A stretch of 64,000 nucleotides of DNA from Flavitalea plasmicola (GCF_030546645.1 NZ_JAUOTO010000001.1:930001-994000); one strand, 5' to 3'. Positions 26,515 through 34,297 are shown, counted from the stretch's first letter. Notes: generated by a model from the sequence alone, not told the origin. Translations and numbers: made by a program.

Positions 26515-27179
26515 GTGTAACTCCGGATGAATAACAAATAGGTGATGCTAAGTGCAAAATTATTAATGGAATATAAGCTTTTCGCAACCCCGGTGAACCC
26601 ATGGGCGATCAGGTATGACCTGGTCATGTAAAGAGGTATTATGGTAGCCAGGTAAAAGAATATCCCGGTGACCAGCCAGAAGGAAGGTTCTCTTAGCAGG
26701 TTGACCGGTTCGTTCCATGCAAGCAGTTCCCGGAAGTAGGTCAGGCAGGGGATGATGATGATGACACTTTCCAGGACTACGGCAATATCATTGGAATATC
26801 CAAGACCGTTCTGCAAGGAATATTGTACAAAAAATATCGCAAAAAGACAGACAAGTATGAGCACCATCTTTTTTACCATAGGGGATCGGATGACCTGGTA
26901 AAGGAAATATGAAAATATAATAAGCTCGAAGGGGGTGAAAAGATTATAAAGGGTAACGCGCGCATCAGCCTGATCTGCAAAAGGACGGAAATCCAATAAC
27001 TGGTTTATAAAACGATTGACCAGGATCTCTATGCCAATGGACACCAGCAGGTAGAAAGGCATTATCTTCAGGTAAGGCGGATTGAAGCGCTTATAGCAAT
27101 ATAAGATCGCTACTGTCAAAGCTAACAGGCTTGCAATCCAGTTAACTATATTAGAAATAAAATATATATCTACGGGCAT
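26493..27179 (-). CDS. Seven-helix membrane protein coupled to a histidine kinase (7TM-C)
   Basis: A 228-residue membrane protein with about seven helices (for example IVNWIASLLALTVAILYCY, FELIIFSYFLYQVI, MVLILVCLFAIFFVQY, SVIIIIPCLTYF, FWLVTGIFFYLATIIPLYM). No recognised domain. Shares helix-5 and helix-6 patterns with 7TM-A. The gene overlaps HK-B by 22 nt and precedes it, giving the same order (membrane protein, kinase, regulator) as at 23186-20914. I infer a receptor or input role. Confidence 0.78.
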   Translation of the reverse strand: MPVDIYFISNIVNWIASLLALTVAILYCYKRFNPPYLKIMPFYLLVSIGIEILVNRFINQLLDFRPFADQADARVTLYNLFTPFELIIFSYFLYQVIRSPMVKKMVLILVCLFAIFFVQYSLQNGLGYSNDIAVVLESVIIIIPCLTYFRELLAWNEPVNLLREPSFWLVTGIFFYLATIIPLYMTRSYLIAHGFTGVAKSLYSINNFALSITYLLFIRSYTCRIRKL

Positions 27180-27344
27180 TCCTTAAAACGGGAAGGTACA
27201 ACAGCCTTTCAATCCAATCAGGGTGAAAACACCCTATGCCTGTAAGAAAAATACCCTGTTAACGCCGCTTTTATACCTAAATTTTGAAAATCCTTGCAGA
27301 TAAATTTGGAAAGGGAATCTTTTTATTGAACAAAGACCTTTTCT

Positions 27345-27677
27345 ATGAACCTGGAGCAAGCGCAGCAACTGAGAAACAAACTTCTTTACCTGGAAGGTCT
27401 AATTGCCTGGAATACCCGGGAATATATCTGGAAAGTCGTCATTGGCCCGGAGGATAGGGGTAAGATCGACCAAATCCGGGACCTGGTGGACCTTTCCGTC
27501 CCATTTAACCCAACAGCGATCCTCCAGCGTTTCCGGAGGGATGAGCTTTCCGTGTATTTTTTTCTCAAAATCAAGGGGAATCTTATTTGCCGGGAATACC
27601 GCGAGTTCCTTTCAGCCAACGATCTGCCTGTCGCCGACAGCGGCTATGTCCTTGTGCCTTTTCCTTTGAACGAATAA
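27345..27677 (+). CDS. Small hypothetical protein
   Basis: A 110-residue soluble protein of unknown function (starts MNLEQAQQLRNKLLYLEGL). It has a helical charged N-terminal half and a FNPTAILQRFRRDELSVYFFLKIKG middle; no signal or membrane helix. Support for a real gene: a perfect -7 box TAAATTTG at 27301-27308 (predicted leader about 33 nt) and a long hairpin 5 nt after the stop. It is divergent from 7TM-C. Confidence 0.65.
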   Translation: MNLEQAQQLRNKLLYLEGLIAWNTREYIWKVVIGPEDRGKIDQIRDLVDLSVPFNPTAILQRFRRDELSVYFFLKIKGNLICREYREFLSANDLPVADSGYVLVPFPLNE

Positions 27678-27681
27678 AAAA

Positions 27682-27730
27682 TGCCTGCTTTGTTGCATCT
27701 TTCCAAATACCATGATGCAGAAAGCAGGCA
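27682..27730 (+). terminator. Hairpin terminator after the small hypothetical gene
   Basis: TGCCTGCTTT (27682-27691) pairs with AAAGCAGGCA (27721-27730), continued by TGCATC / GATGCA. The loop is TTTCCAAATACCA-like. It is preceded by an A run and followed by AAAA, so it may work in both directions; the plus-strand T tract is weak. Confidence 0.65.
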
Positions 27731-27809
27731 AAAACTTACAGGCAGGTAGAGCCGGGTAATGACGGCTTAACAAGGATATGGATCAGTGGGTTATTCACAG
27801 GGTATCCAG

Positions 27810-27972
27810 ATTGGCCGGCCACCGGCAATTATGGAGTACTGACCAGAGCTTTCAAGAGAAGTTGATTGACATTGGATTTTGCGGTGGATTTCATAGAATA
27901 TTGAAAATAATTCTGGACGGTTTCTAGGACATTGGACGATCTGAGGTTGCTAATCCTCGTCAATCAACTTAT
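27810..27972. repeat. Intergenic paired element, copy 2 (hairpin plus 115-bp module)
   Basis: The hairpin ATTGGCCGG / CCGGCAATT (27810-27830) is followed by a module (27857-27972) bounded by AGAAGTTGATTGAC and GTCAATCAACTTAT. Inside are CATTGGATTTT, AATATTGAAA, TCTGGACGG and ACATTGGACG, in the same order as copy 1 at 23964. Similarity to copy 1 continues to about 28060 (ATTCGG...TTAC...TTCGTAGA). From here to 28261 no other gene is seen. Confidence 0.75.
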
Positions 27973-28261
27973 GAATCAAAAATAAATGTGAATAACTATG
28001 TGGACAAGAGCACATTTGCTCAATTTTATTTATTCGGTTTTTACATCCTGGATTCGTAGATGTCCGAAACTTGCCCTGGGATAAATTCTCTTTCATATTT
28101 AGTAAAAAAACCACTTATCTTCGTAAAGGGGCGTGCCTTACGTATATTCCGTAATATCTTTATTTCGTAAATTTCCTATAGTAAGTGTTGCAATTTTTGT
28201 TTCAATTTGCAGGGAGATTATACATGGAGTGTAGGCTCCTATTTGTAAAATACAGAATCGT

Positions 28262-28933
28262 ATGAAAAAACCGGAGTTTGACCAACCCATCAAGGTAGCT
28301 ATTGCTGATGATCATGCCCTATTCAGAGCCGGTGTAAAAACAGCACTGGCGGTGAAGAAAGATGTGGAACTAATAGCCGAAGCCGACAACGGCATGCAAT
28401 TACTTAACTTACTCAAACACATAGAGCCTGACGTAATTTTACTTGATATACAAATGCCGATCATGGATGGCATTCAAACACTCCCCGAGATCCGCAAAGA
28501 GCATCCCCATGTGAAAGTCATCATACTTTCCATGCACAATGACCACTCTATGATCTCCAAGCTGATGGAGATCGGCGCCAACAGTTACCTTACTAAAAAT
28601 TCCGATTCCGAGACTATCTATCAGGCCATTAAGACTTGCTATGAACAGGAGTTTTTCTTCAATGAGTTGACTAACAAAGCATTACTAACCGGTCTGCGGA
28701 CTAAGCGCCCTGAAGTAGGGGCGCCGCAGGATGTCAATTTAACCGAAAAGGAACTGACGGTACTCAAGCTGATGTGCGAGGAGAAGACAACCAAGGAAAT
28801 TGCGGATATCGTAGATATCAGTCCCCGTACAGTTGAGGCTATACGTGACAAGCTTAAGACGAAGACGGGCGCCAAATCAATGGCGGGTCTCGTCATGTAC
28901 GCAGTGAAAAACGGAATTATCGAGCAACAGTAG
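28262..28933 (+). CDS. NarL/FixJ-type response regulator heading a photolyase operon (RR-D)
   Basis: A 223-residue regulator. Receiver: DD at 16-17, phospho-acceptor Asp62 in VILLDIQMPIMDG, Ser in VIILSMHND and Lys in SYLTKNSDS. LuxR-type HTH at about 157-220 (LTEKELTVLKLMCEEKTTKE, SPRTVEAIRDKLKTKTGAKS). Closest relative in the window is RR-C. No kinase gene is adjacent. The stop codon is followed with no gap by the GTG of the aminotransferase gene, so it is translationally coupled to that gene and, through it, to the photolyase gene. Confidence 0.93.
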   Translation: MKKPEFDQPIKVAIADDHALFRAGVKTALAVKKDVELIAEADNGMQLLNLLKHIEPDVILLDIQMPIMDGIQTLPEIRKEHPHVKVIILSMHNDHSMISKLMEIGANSYLTKNSDSETIYQAIKTCYEQEFFFNELTNKALLTGLRTKRPEVGAPQDVNLTEKELTVLKLMCEEKTTKEIADIVDISPRTVEAIRDKLKTKTGAKSMAGLVMYAVKNGIIEQQ

Positions 28934-29755
28934 GTGAGTAGTTTTATCATTTTCAATGGGTCCTTCTTTCCCTCCGGAACTCCTCTCCTGACAGCTGACA
29001 ACCAGGGCTTCCGCTATGGAGATGGTCTTTTTGAGACGATCCGGGTGAAAGAGGGACGCATCCTTCTTTCTGATCATCACTTCCAACGGCTGTTTAATGG
29101 CAGCCATCTTCTCGGCCTCAAAGGTTTAACACCTGACCAATTATCGGCAGCTATCCTGGATCTTTGCGAAAGGAATGGGCATGCCATTTCTGCCAGGGTA
29201 AGGCTAACGGTATTCCGGGGAGACGCGGGACAGGAACATGGTGCCGCCAACTATATCATTCAATCCTGGCACCTGGAACGCCCGTCGGAATTAAATGAAA
29301 AGGGATTGATACTGGGTGTTTTCCCCACGGGCCGGAAATCCTGTGATGCCTTTGCGAATATAAAGTCGAATAACTATCTCCTTTATTCCATGGCGGGGCA
29401 GTATGCCGTTCGGCATGGATGGGACGACTGCCTTGTGCTGAATAGCCTGGGGCGGGTGGCCGACAGCAGCATTGCCAATCTCTTTTATGTACAGGGAGGG
29501 ACAATTTATACGCCCTCTCTTTCAGAGGGTTGTGTGGCGGGTGTTATGCGGCGATGGCTGATCGAATCGCTGCCCGCAGCCGGATTCCGGGTAGAGGAAA
29601 GACCGGTGGCGCCGGAAGACCTGATCCTGGCTGAAGAAGTGTTTGTTTCCAATGCCATCCGTGGGGTCCGCTGGGTAAGGAGCTTCGGGGGAGTGACGTA
29701 TGGCAATGGAACGGTCCGGGATATAAAAAGGATTGAGCATGAAGGCATTGGTTAA
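28934..29755 (+). CDS. Class IV aminotransferase (4-amino-4-deoxychorismate lyase / branched-chain aminotransferase-like)
   Basis: A 273-residue PLP enzyme of fold type IV with a GTG start directly after the RR-D stop. QGFRYGDGLFETIRV (about 24-38) is the class IV N-terminal motif. The PLP lysine is in ANIKSNNYLL at about 139. ADSSIANLFYV and EGCVAGVMRRW-like segments match the C-terminal signature. ADC lyase (PabC, folate) and branched-chain aminotransferase share these motifs and cannot be separated safely. The short length and lack of ilv neighbours favour PabC. Its last 17 nt overlap the photolyase start. Confidence 0.85.
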   Translation: MSSFIIFNGSFFPSGTPLLTADNQGFRYGDGLFETIRVKEGRILLSDHHFQRLFNGSHLLGLKGLTPDQLSAAILDLCERNGHAISARVRLTVFRGDAGQEHGAANYIIQSWHLERPSELNEKGLILGVFPTGRKSCDAFANIKSNNYLLYSMAGQYAVRHGWDDCLVLNSLGRVADSSIANLFYVQGGTIYTPSLSEGCVAGVMRRWLIESLPAAGFRVEERPVAPEDLILAEEVFVSNAIRGVRWVRSFGGVTYGNGTVRDIKRIEHEGIG

Positions 29756-31055
29756 TATCTTCTGGTTTCGCCGGGATCTCCGGCTGCATGACAATGCGGG
29801 CCTTTATCATGCGTTAAAAGCAGATCTCCCTGTTTTGCCCCTGTTCATTTTCGATCGTCATATTCTGGACAAGCTGGAGAACAAGGCAGATGCCAGAGTA
29901 CAGTTTATCCGTGACACGGTGGTGGAAATGCAGGAAGCGCTGGCGGGGAGAGGAGCGGGGTTGGAAGTGCATTATGGTTTTCCTGAAGAGATCTTCCAGG
30001 AGATACTTTCCAGGTATAACGTGAATAGGGTGTTTGCCAACCATGACTACGAGCCTTATGCCAGGGAGAGGGATGACGTTGTTGCAAAGCTGCTGGATAA
30101 GGCGGGGGTGTCTTTCCACACTTATAAGGATCAAGTGATCTTCGAAAAGGAGGAGGTCATAAAGGACGATGGGACGCCTTATACGGTTTTCACGCCCTAC
30201 AGCAGACGTTGGAAGACGATATTAACCGATTTTTATCTTCGGTCATATCCGGTGAAAAAGTATACCGGCAATTACTATCAGCAGAAGAGAAGAGATATCC
30301 CGTCGCTTGCATCCATGGGCTTTTCGGCTTCAGCTATCCCTATTCCGCCGGGGACGCCGAAAAAAAGTACATTGGAAAAATATAAGGAACAGCGGGACTT
30401 CCCCGGCATTGAAGGCGGCACCAGCCGGATGGGTATTCATTTGCGATTTGGGACCTGCAGCATAAGGGAATTGGTCCGGAAAGCGGCCGCCCTGAGCGAT
30501 GTCTACCTGAACGAGCTGATCTGGCGGGATTTTTATCAAATGATCCTCTGGCACTTCCCGGCTGTGGGAAAGGGAAAGGCATTTAAAGCGGCTTATGACC
30601 ATATTAAATGGCGCAATAATGAAGAGGAGTTCGGTCAATGGTGCCAGGGACGGACAGGCTACCCTATCGTAGACGCCGGCATGCGGGAATTGAATGCCAC
30701 GGGATTTATGCATAACAGGGTCCGCATGGTCGTGGCTTCCTTTCTAACCAAACATCTGCTCATCGACTGGAGATGGGGGGAAGCTTATTTTGCGGAAAAA
30801 TTACTTGATTACGATCTGGCTGCCAATAACGGGGGGTGGCAATGGGCTGCCGGCAGCGGCTGTGATGCGGCCCCCTATTTCCGGGTGTTTAATCCCTATC
30901 TGCAGGCAGAGAAGTTCGACCCTGACCTGAAATATATACGCAAATGGGTGCCGGAGTGGGAAGGGGTGGGATACCCTCCGCCCATCGTCCAACATGAGGC
31001 GGCGCGAAAAAGGGCCCTGGAGGCATATAAAAAAGCTTTGAGCGGCGAGCTTTGA
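29739..31055 (+). CDS. phrB: Deoxyribodipyrimidine photolyase / cryptochrome family
   Basis: A 438-residue FAD flavoprotein that repairs UV-induced pyrimidine dimers with blue light. The ATG at 29739 gives MKALVNIFWFRRDLRLHDN, the typical start of the alpha/beta antenna domain. FAD-domain motifs include TSRMGIHLRFGTCSIREL, LIWRDFYQMILWHFP, GYPIVDAGMRELNATGFMHNRVRM and DYDLAANNGGWQWAAGSGCDAAPYFRVFNP, with the conserved Trp residues of the electron path. Class I CPD photolyase is most likely. It overlaps the aminotransferase gene by 17 nt. The last codons (KALSGEL) lie in sequence related to the palindromic repeat family. Confidence 0.94.
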   Translation: MKALVNIFWFRRDLRLHDNAGLYHALKADLPVLPLFIFDRHILDKLENKADARVQFIRDTVVEMQEALAGRGAGLEVHYGFPEEIFQEILSRYNVNRVFANHDYEPYARERDDVVAKLLDKAGVSFHTYKDQVIFEKEEVIKDDGTPYTVFTPYSRRWKTILTDFYLRSYPVKKYTGNYYQQKRRDIPSLASMGFSASAIPIPPGTPKKSTLEKYKEQRDFPGIEGGTSRMGIHLRFGTCSIRELVRKAAALSDVYLNELIWRDFYQMILWHFPAVGKGKAFKAAYDHIKWRNNEEEFGQWCQGRTGYPIVDAGMRELNATGFMHNRVRMVVASFLTKHLLIDWRWGEAYFAEKLLDYDLAANNGGWQWAAGSGCDAAPYFRVFNPYLQAEKFDPDLKYIRKWVPEWEGVGYPPPIVQHEAARKRALEAYKKALSGEL

Positions 31056-31064
31056 GCTTCGAGC
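31033..31064. repeat. Degenerate AGCTT-family repeat at the photolyase stop codon, copy 2
   Basis: AGCTTTGAGCGGCGAGCTTTGAGCTTCGAGC is built from AGCTT-GAGC units like the arms of the repeats at 8208, 33067 and 52913. It covers the end of phrB and a few bases beyond. Only one arm is visible, so this is a weak member. Confidence 0.4.
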
Positions 31065-31073
31065 CGGGGATGT

Positions 31074-31904
31074 TCAGGATATGACGGATAAGGACATGGG
31101 GGACTGGGTGCTATTGATCTCCGAATAGGTCTTCAGTAAGGTCCTTACAGCTGTCACGCCATCTTCTCCCAGGCCCAGTGAATAGTTATTCACATAGAGG
31201 TCAATATGCTGCCGCATGACATGCTCGTCCATTTCCTGCGAGTGCTGTCTTACATAATCGGGTAACGAAGGGTAATGCTGAAAAGCGTATTCGAGGCTTC
31301 TCCGGATGAGCTCATTTACTTTTTGTGCAATGCCGGGGGCCAGGTCCTTTTTTGCCAGGATCCCTCCCAACGGGATGGGGGCGCCAGTGGCACCTTCCCA
31401 AAACTCTCCCAGGTCGGCCAGTTTCACCAACCCTTTTTGTTGATAGGTAAAGCGATTCTCATGGATAATGACCCCGCAATCGACCTCTCCCGAAAGGACT
31501 GCGTCCTCAATGGCGGAAAAGATCATGAATTGCTTTTTCCGGGCGTTGGGGTATGCCAGAGAAAAAAGCAGGTGGGCGGTGGTTTGCTGTCCCGGGATAG
31601 CAATGGTGCATTCGGACAGCCGGGTCGGGGAAATCGAGGATTTCGCGATCAACAGGGGACCGACACCTTTTCCCAGGGCCCCGCCGGCATCCAGGAGCTG
31701 ATAGCTGTCCAAAACCAGGGGCAGAACGCCATAGCTTATCTTCGATAGGTCCAGCCGGCCAGCCATAGCCCATTGATTGAGGGTCTGCACGTCTTCCAGG
31801 TGAACCTCGAATTCGAAACCTTCCGTATCGATCTTTCTGTTCACCAGCGCATCAAAAATAAATGTGTCGTTCGGGCAGGGGCTGAATCCCAGAGTAAGTC
31901 GCAT
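31074..31904 (-). CDS. mqnD: 1,4-dihydroxy-6-naphthoate synthase (futalosine pathway)
   Basis: A 276-residue enzyme with a periplasmic-binding-protein-like fold. It converts cyclic dehypoxanthinyl futalosine to 1,4-dihydroxy-6-naphthoate in the alternative menaquinone route. The start MRLTLGFSPCPNDTFIFDAL is the family signature. DLSKISYGVLPLVLDSY (about 53-69), GKGVGPLLIAK and DCGVIIHENRFTYQQKGL follow. It lies 3 nt downstream of mqnB, an operon. Convergent with phrB. Confidence 0.95.
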   Translation of the reverse strand: MRLTLGFSPCPNDTFIFDALVNRKIDTEGFEFEVHLEDVQTLNQWAMAGRLDLSKISYGVLPLVLDSYQLLDAGGALGKGVGPLLIAKSSISPTRLSECTIAIPGQQTTAHLLFSLAYPNARKKQFMIFSAIEDAVLSGEVDCGVIIHENRFTYQQKGLVKLADLGEFWEGATGAPIPLGGILAKKDLAPGIAQKVNELIRRSLEYAFQHYPSLPDYVRQHSQEMDEHVMRQHIDLYVNNYSLGLGEDGVTAVRTLLKTYSEINSTQSPMSLSVIS

Positions 31905-31907
31905 CGG

Positions 31908-32555
31908 TTATATTTTTTTAATAGTCTCCATAAGCTGCTGGTTCAGATGGGCGATGGCGGACCTGATATCCCACCTGCTTTTGTCCCGCTGACCAATGTC
32001 ATTGGACACAGACCGGAGCTGCAGAAAAGGAATACCTTCTTGCAGGCAGGTGAAATGAAGGGCTCCTCCTTCCATGCTTTCAACAACGGGAGACATATTT
32101 TGTTGATACCAGTCTATGCGGTCTTTGTCGGTGCTGATCTCATTGATGGTAATGCCTCTCACCTGATCCAGGCCAGTGAGGTTCAGGAGGTTGTTGTGAG
32201 GATTGATCAGGAGGCCGTTGTGAAAAGGGGGGACATCCCGATCCACCAGATGGAGGTCGAAGACGGTCTTAAAATCCTGTCCTTCCTTTACACCCAGGTC
32301 TCCGAGGACCTCTTCTTTCACCGCCAGGACGGCGCCGATCCGGCCAGGCGTGAAACAACCCGCAATTCCCGCCTGGATCACAATGTCAGGTTTGCGTCTG
32401 CCAATCTGACGCATAAGCGCGTAAACAGTAGAGAGGGAGCCGATGCCGGTGATAAGCACGTCCGTTGTATGGCCTCCCGGGGCGGAGCCGTTGGTCAGCA
32501 GATCGATAGTGGGCTGAATTTCAAAGCTTGTGGCGGCTGCCAGAACAATGTGCAT
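31908..32555 (-). CDS. mqnB: Futalosine hydrolase
   Basis: A 215-residue nucleoside-phosphorylase-like hydrolase that removes hypoxanthine from futalosine. MHIVLAAATSFEIQPT at the N-terminus is preferred as the start (32555); an ATG at 32576 would add seven residues. VLITGIGSLSTVYALMRQI and IVIQAGIAGCF (glycine-rich purine pocket), then VVESMEGGALHFTC with the ribose-binding Met-Glu, are family motifs. First gene of mqnB-mqnD. Divergent from the PTPS genes; its 5' end abuts their promoter. Confidence 0.9.
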   Translation of the reverse strand: MHIVLAAATSFEIQPTIDLLTNGSAPGGHTTDVLITGIGSLSTVYALMRQIGRRKPDIVIQAGIAGCFTPGRIGAVLAVKEEVLGDLGVKEGQDFKTVFDLHLVDRDVPPFHNGLLINPHNNLLNLTGLDQVRGITINEISTDKDRIDWYQQNMSPVVESMEGGALHFTCLQEGIPFLQLRSVSNDIGQRDKSRWDIRSAIAHLNQQLMETIKKI

Positions 32556-32574
32556 GCTGCAAATATCTGTATTC

Positions 32575-32605
32575 ATTGACAATGTTGCCCTATATATTAA
32601 CTTTG
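32575..32605 (+). promoter_or_regulatory. Promoter of the PTPS-folE genes
   Basis: ATTG at 32575-32578, a 19-nt spacer, and a perfect TAACTTTG at 32598-32605 match the Bacteroidota consensus. The predicted start is near 32609, about 45 nt before the first PTPS ATG. Confidence 0.8.
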
Positions 32606-32653
32606 CGGACTTCGAAGTGTGTTTGAACGATATTTTTTCAGTTAAATCAGTGT

Positions 32654-33061
32654 ATGGTGTATTTGACCCGTGTAGAACATTTTAATGCCGCGCACCGGCT
32701 ATTTAATCCCGGCTGGAGCAGGGAGCAGAACGAGACCGTATTTGGTAAATGTGCCAATGAGAACTGGCATGGACATAATTACGAGCTGTATGTAACTATT
32801 AAAGGTGAGCCGGACCCTGATACGGGATTTTTATTCGATGTCAAGAAGCTGAGTGAGCTTATCAGGGATCATGTCATCGAGAAAGTTGATCATAGGAACC
32901 TGAACATGGATGTCGATTTTCTGAAGGGGCAAATGTGCTCTACAGAGAATTTAGCCATCGGGATTTGGCAGCAGCTGCAGCCTCATTTACCTTCGACTGT
33001 GCAGTTACACTGTATCAAGTTATATGAGACCCCGAGGATCTATGTGGAATACTTTGGGTAG
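32654..33061 (+). CDS. 6-pyruvoyl-tetrahydropterin synthase family protein, copy 1
   Basis: A 135-residue T-fold enzyme. Zinc histidines: His14 in HFNAAHRL and His39, His41 in WHGHNY. Catalytic residues: Cys33 in GKCANENWHGH, a CX5HGH motif; Asp-His in KVDHRNLN; Glu in LYETPRIYVEY. The CX5HGH spacing matches animal PTPS (biopterin) rather than the CX3HGH of E. coli QueD. The natural substrate would be dihydroneopterin triphosphate, the product of FolE encoded downstream. It could still act as QueD for queuosine, since queE is at 52995. A palindromic repeat separates it from copy 2. Confidence 0.9.
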   Translation: MVYLTRVEHFNAAHRLFNPGWSREQNETVFGKCANENWHGHNYELYVTIKGEPDPDTGFLFDVKKLSELIRDHVIEKVDHRNLNMDVDFLKGQMCSTENLAIGIWQQLQPHLPSTVQLHCIKLYETPRIYVEYFG

Positions 33062-33066
33062 CGGTG

Positions 33067-33162
33067 AGCTGCAAGCCACAAGCTACAAGTCAGGAATGAA
33101 TAGGTGTAAATTGTTAAACTTAAAAAAACTAGCTTGTAGCTTGCAGCTTGGAGCTAGTAGCT
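33067..33162. repeat. Palindromic intergenic repeat, copy 3 (AGCTTGCAGCTT family)
   Basis: The left arm AGCTGCAAGCCACAAGCTAC (33067 onwards) pairs with the right arm AGCTTGTAGCTTGCAGCTTG (33131 onwards) across an AT-rich centre. It starts 5 nt after the stop of PTPS copy 1 and ends 8 nt before the start of copy 2. Confidence 0.82.
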
Positions 33163-33170
33163 AAAAAGCT

Positions 33171-33581
33171 ATGGAAAAAGTTGCGGTATTCCGGAAGGAG
33201 CATTTCAATGCGGCACATCGCATTTTCAATCCTGCCTGGAATGATGAGAAGAACTTCGAGGTATTTGGTAAGTGCAGCTATCCTCATTACCATGGACATA
33301 ATTACGAGCTGATCGTGAAAGTGGTGGGTGAGCCGGATCCGGAAACGGGATATGTAATGGATATGAAGAAATTATCCGTGATCGTAAAGGAAGAGGTTTT
33401 GGAGCGGTTTGACCATAAGAACCTTAATCTGGATACGGAGCAATTCAAAACCCTGAACCCTACGGCTGAGAATATTGTAAAGGTGATTTATGGCCTGTTG
33501 CGCAAAAGGATCGACCCCAGGCTCGATCTGCTGGTAAGGCTGCATGAAACGGAAAGGAATTTTGTGGAATATCCGGCGTAG
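33171..33581 (+). CDS. 6-pyruvoyl-tetrahydropterin synthase family protein, copy 2
   Basis: A 136-residue paralogue of the preceding gene. All key residues are kept: His16 (HFNAAHRI), Cys35 with His41 and His43 (GKCSYPHYHGHNY, again CX5HGH), Asp-His in RFDHKNLN and Glu in LHETERNFVEY. The two copies differ between the Cys and HGH (ANENW against SYPHY) and in the last third, so they may differ in substrate. folE follows after 33 nt. Zinc-dependent lyase on FolE product is the expected chemistry; the exact product is not known. Confidence 0.9.
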   Translation: MEKVAVFRKEHFNAAHRIFNPAWNDEKNFEVFGKCSYPHYHGHNYELIVKVVGEPDPETGYVMDMKKLSVIVKEEVLERFDHKNLNLDTEQFKTLNPTAENIVKVIYGLLRKRIDPRLDLLVRLHETERNFVEYPA

Positions 33582-33614
33582 TGATGATAGTAGTAATTAT
33601 TTAAATCAAAAGAC

Positions 33615-34211
33615 ATGGCTTATAAGAAAGTTGAGCATTATGACGAAAAGATCACTTCAGGACTGACCGGTAATTACAAAAATGCATTGGCGTTGCTGGG
33701 GGAGGACCCAGACAGGGAAGGGTTGTTGAAGACGCCGGAAAGAGTAGCAAAAGCTATGCAGTTCCTCACGCAGGGATACGACATGGATGCCCGGGCGATC
33801 CTGGACTCCGCCAAATTCCATGAGGATGTCAGTGAAATGATCCTGGTGAAGGATATTGAGATATACAGCTTATGCGAGCACCATATGCTGCCTTTTTTTG
33901 GGAAAGCGCATGTGGCGTACATACCGAACGGTTGGATCACGGGGTTGAGCAAGATCGCACGGGTGGTAGATGTTTATTCCCGCCGGTTGCAGGTGCAGGA
34001 AAGATTGACCACGCAGATCCTGCATGCGATCAAGGAATCGTTAAACCCTTTGGGCGTGGCAGTGGTCATCGAGGCTTCTCATCTTTGCATGATGATGAGA
34101 GGGGTTCAAAAACAGAACTCCGTCACCACCACCTCTGCCTTTTGGGGAGAATTTGAAAAGAATGAGACGCGCAGTGAGTTTGTCAAACTGATATCCTCTA
34201 AGCTGCATTAA
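33615..34211 (+). CDS. folE: GTP cyclohydrolase I
   Basis: A 198-residue enzyme that converts GTP to 7,8-dihydroneopterin triphosphate, the first step to folate, tetrahydropterins and queuosine. [21 protein letters not shown] (about 86-106) holds zinc Cys and catalytic His. [23 protein letters not shown] and [12 protein letters not shown] with the second zinc Cys follow. Normal length. Directly downstream of two PTPS genes that would use its product. Confidence 0.97.
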   Translation: MAYKKVEHYDEKITSGLTGNYKNALALLGEDPDREGLLKTPERVAKAMQFLTQGYDMDARAILDSAKFHEDVSEMILVKDIEIYSLCEHHMLPFFGKAHVAYIPNGWITGLSKIARVVDVYSRRLQVQERLTTQILHAIKESLNPLGVAVVIEASHLCMMMRGVQKQNSVTTTSAFWGEFEKNETRSEFVKLISSKLH

Positions 34212-34297
34212 TCGTCTGCATAACAATTTTTTGTCGAAATATTTACTTTTTTGAATCGGGCCTTTGTGGCATATTTGTTCTATAAACCCTATTGTGT

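Noticed and set aside
28934-29755. Naming the class IV aminotransferase pabC or ilvE
   Set aside because: The visible motifs are shared by both; no specific residue was decisive, so no symbol is given.
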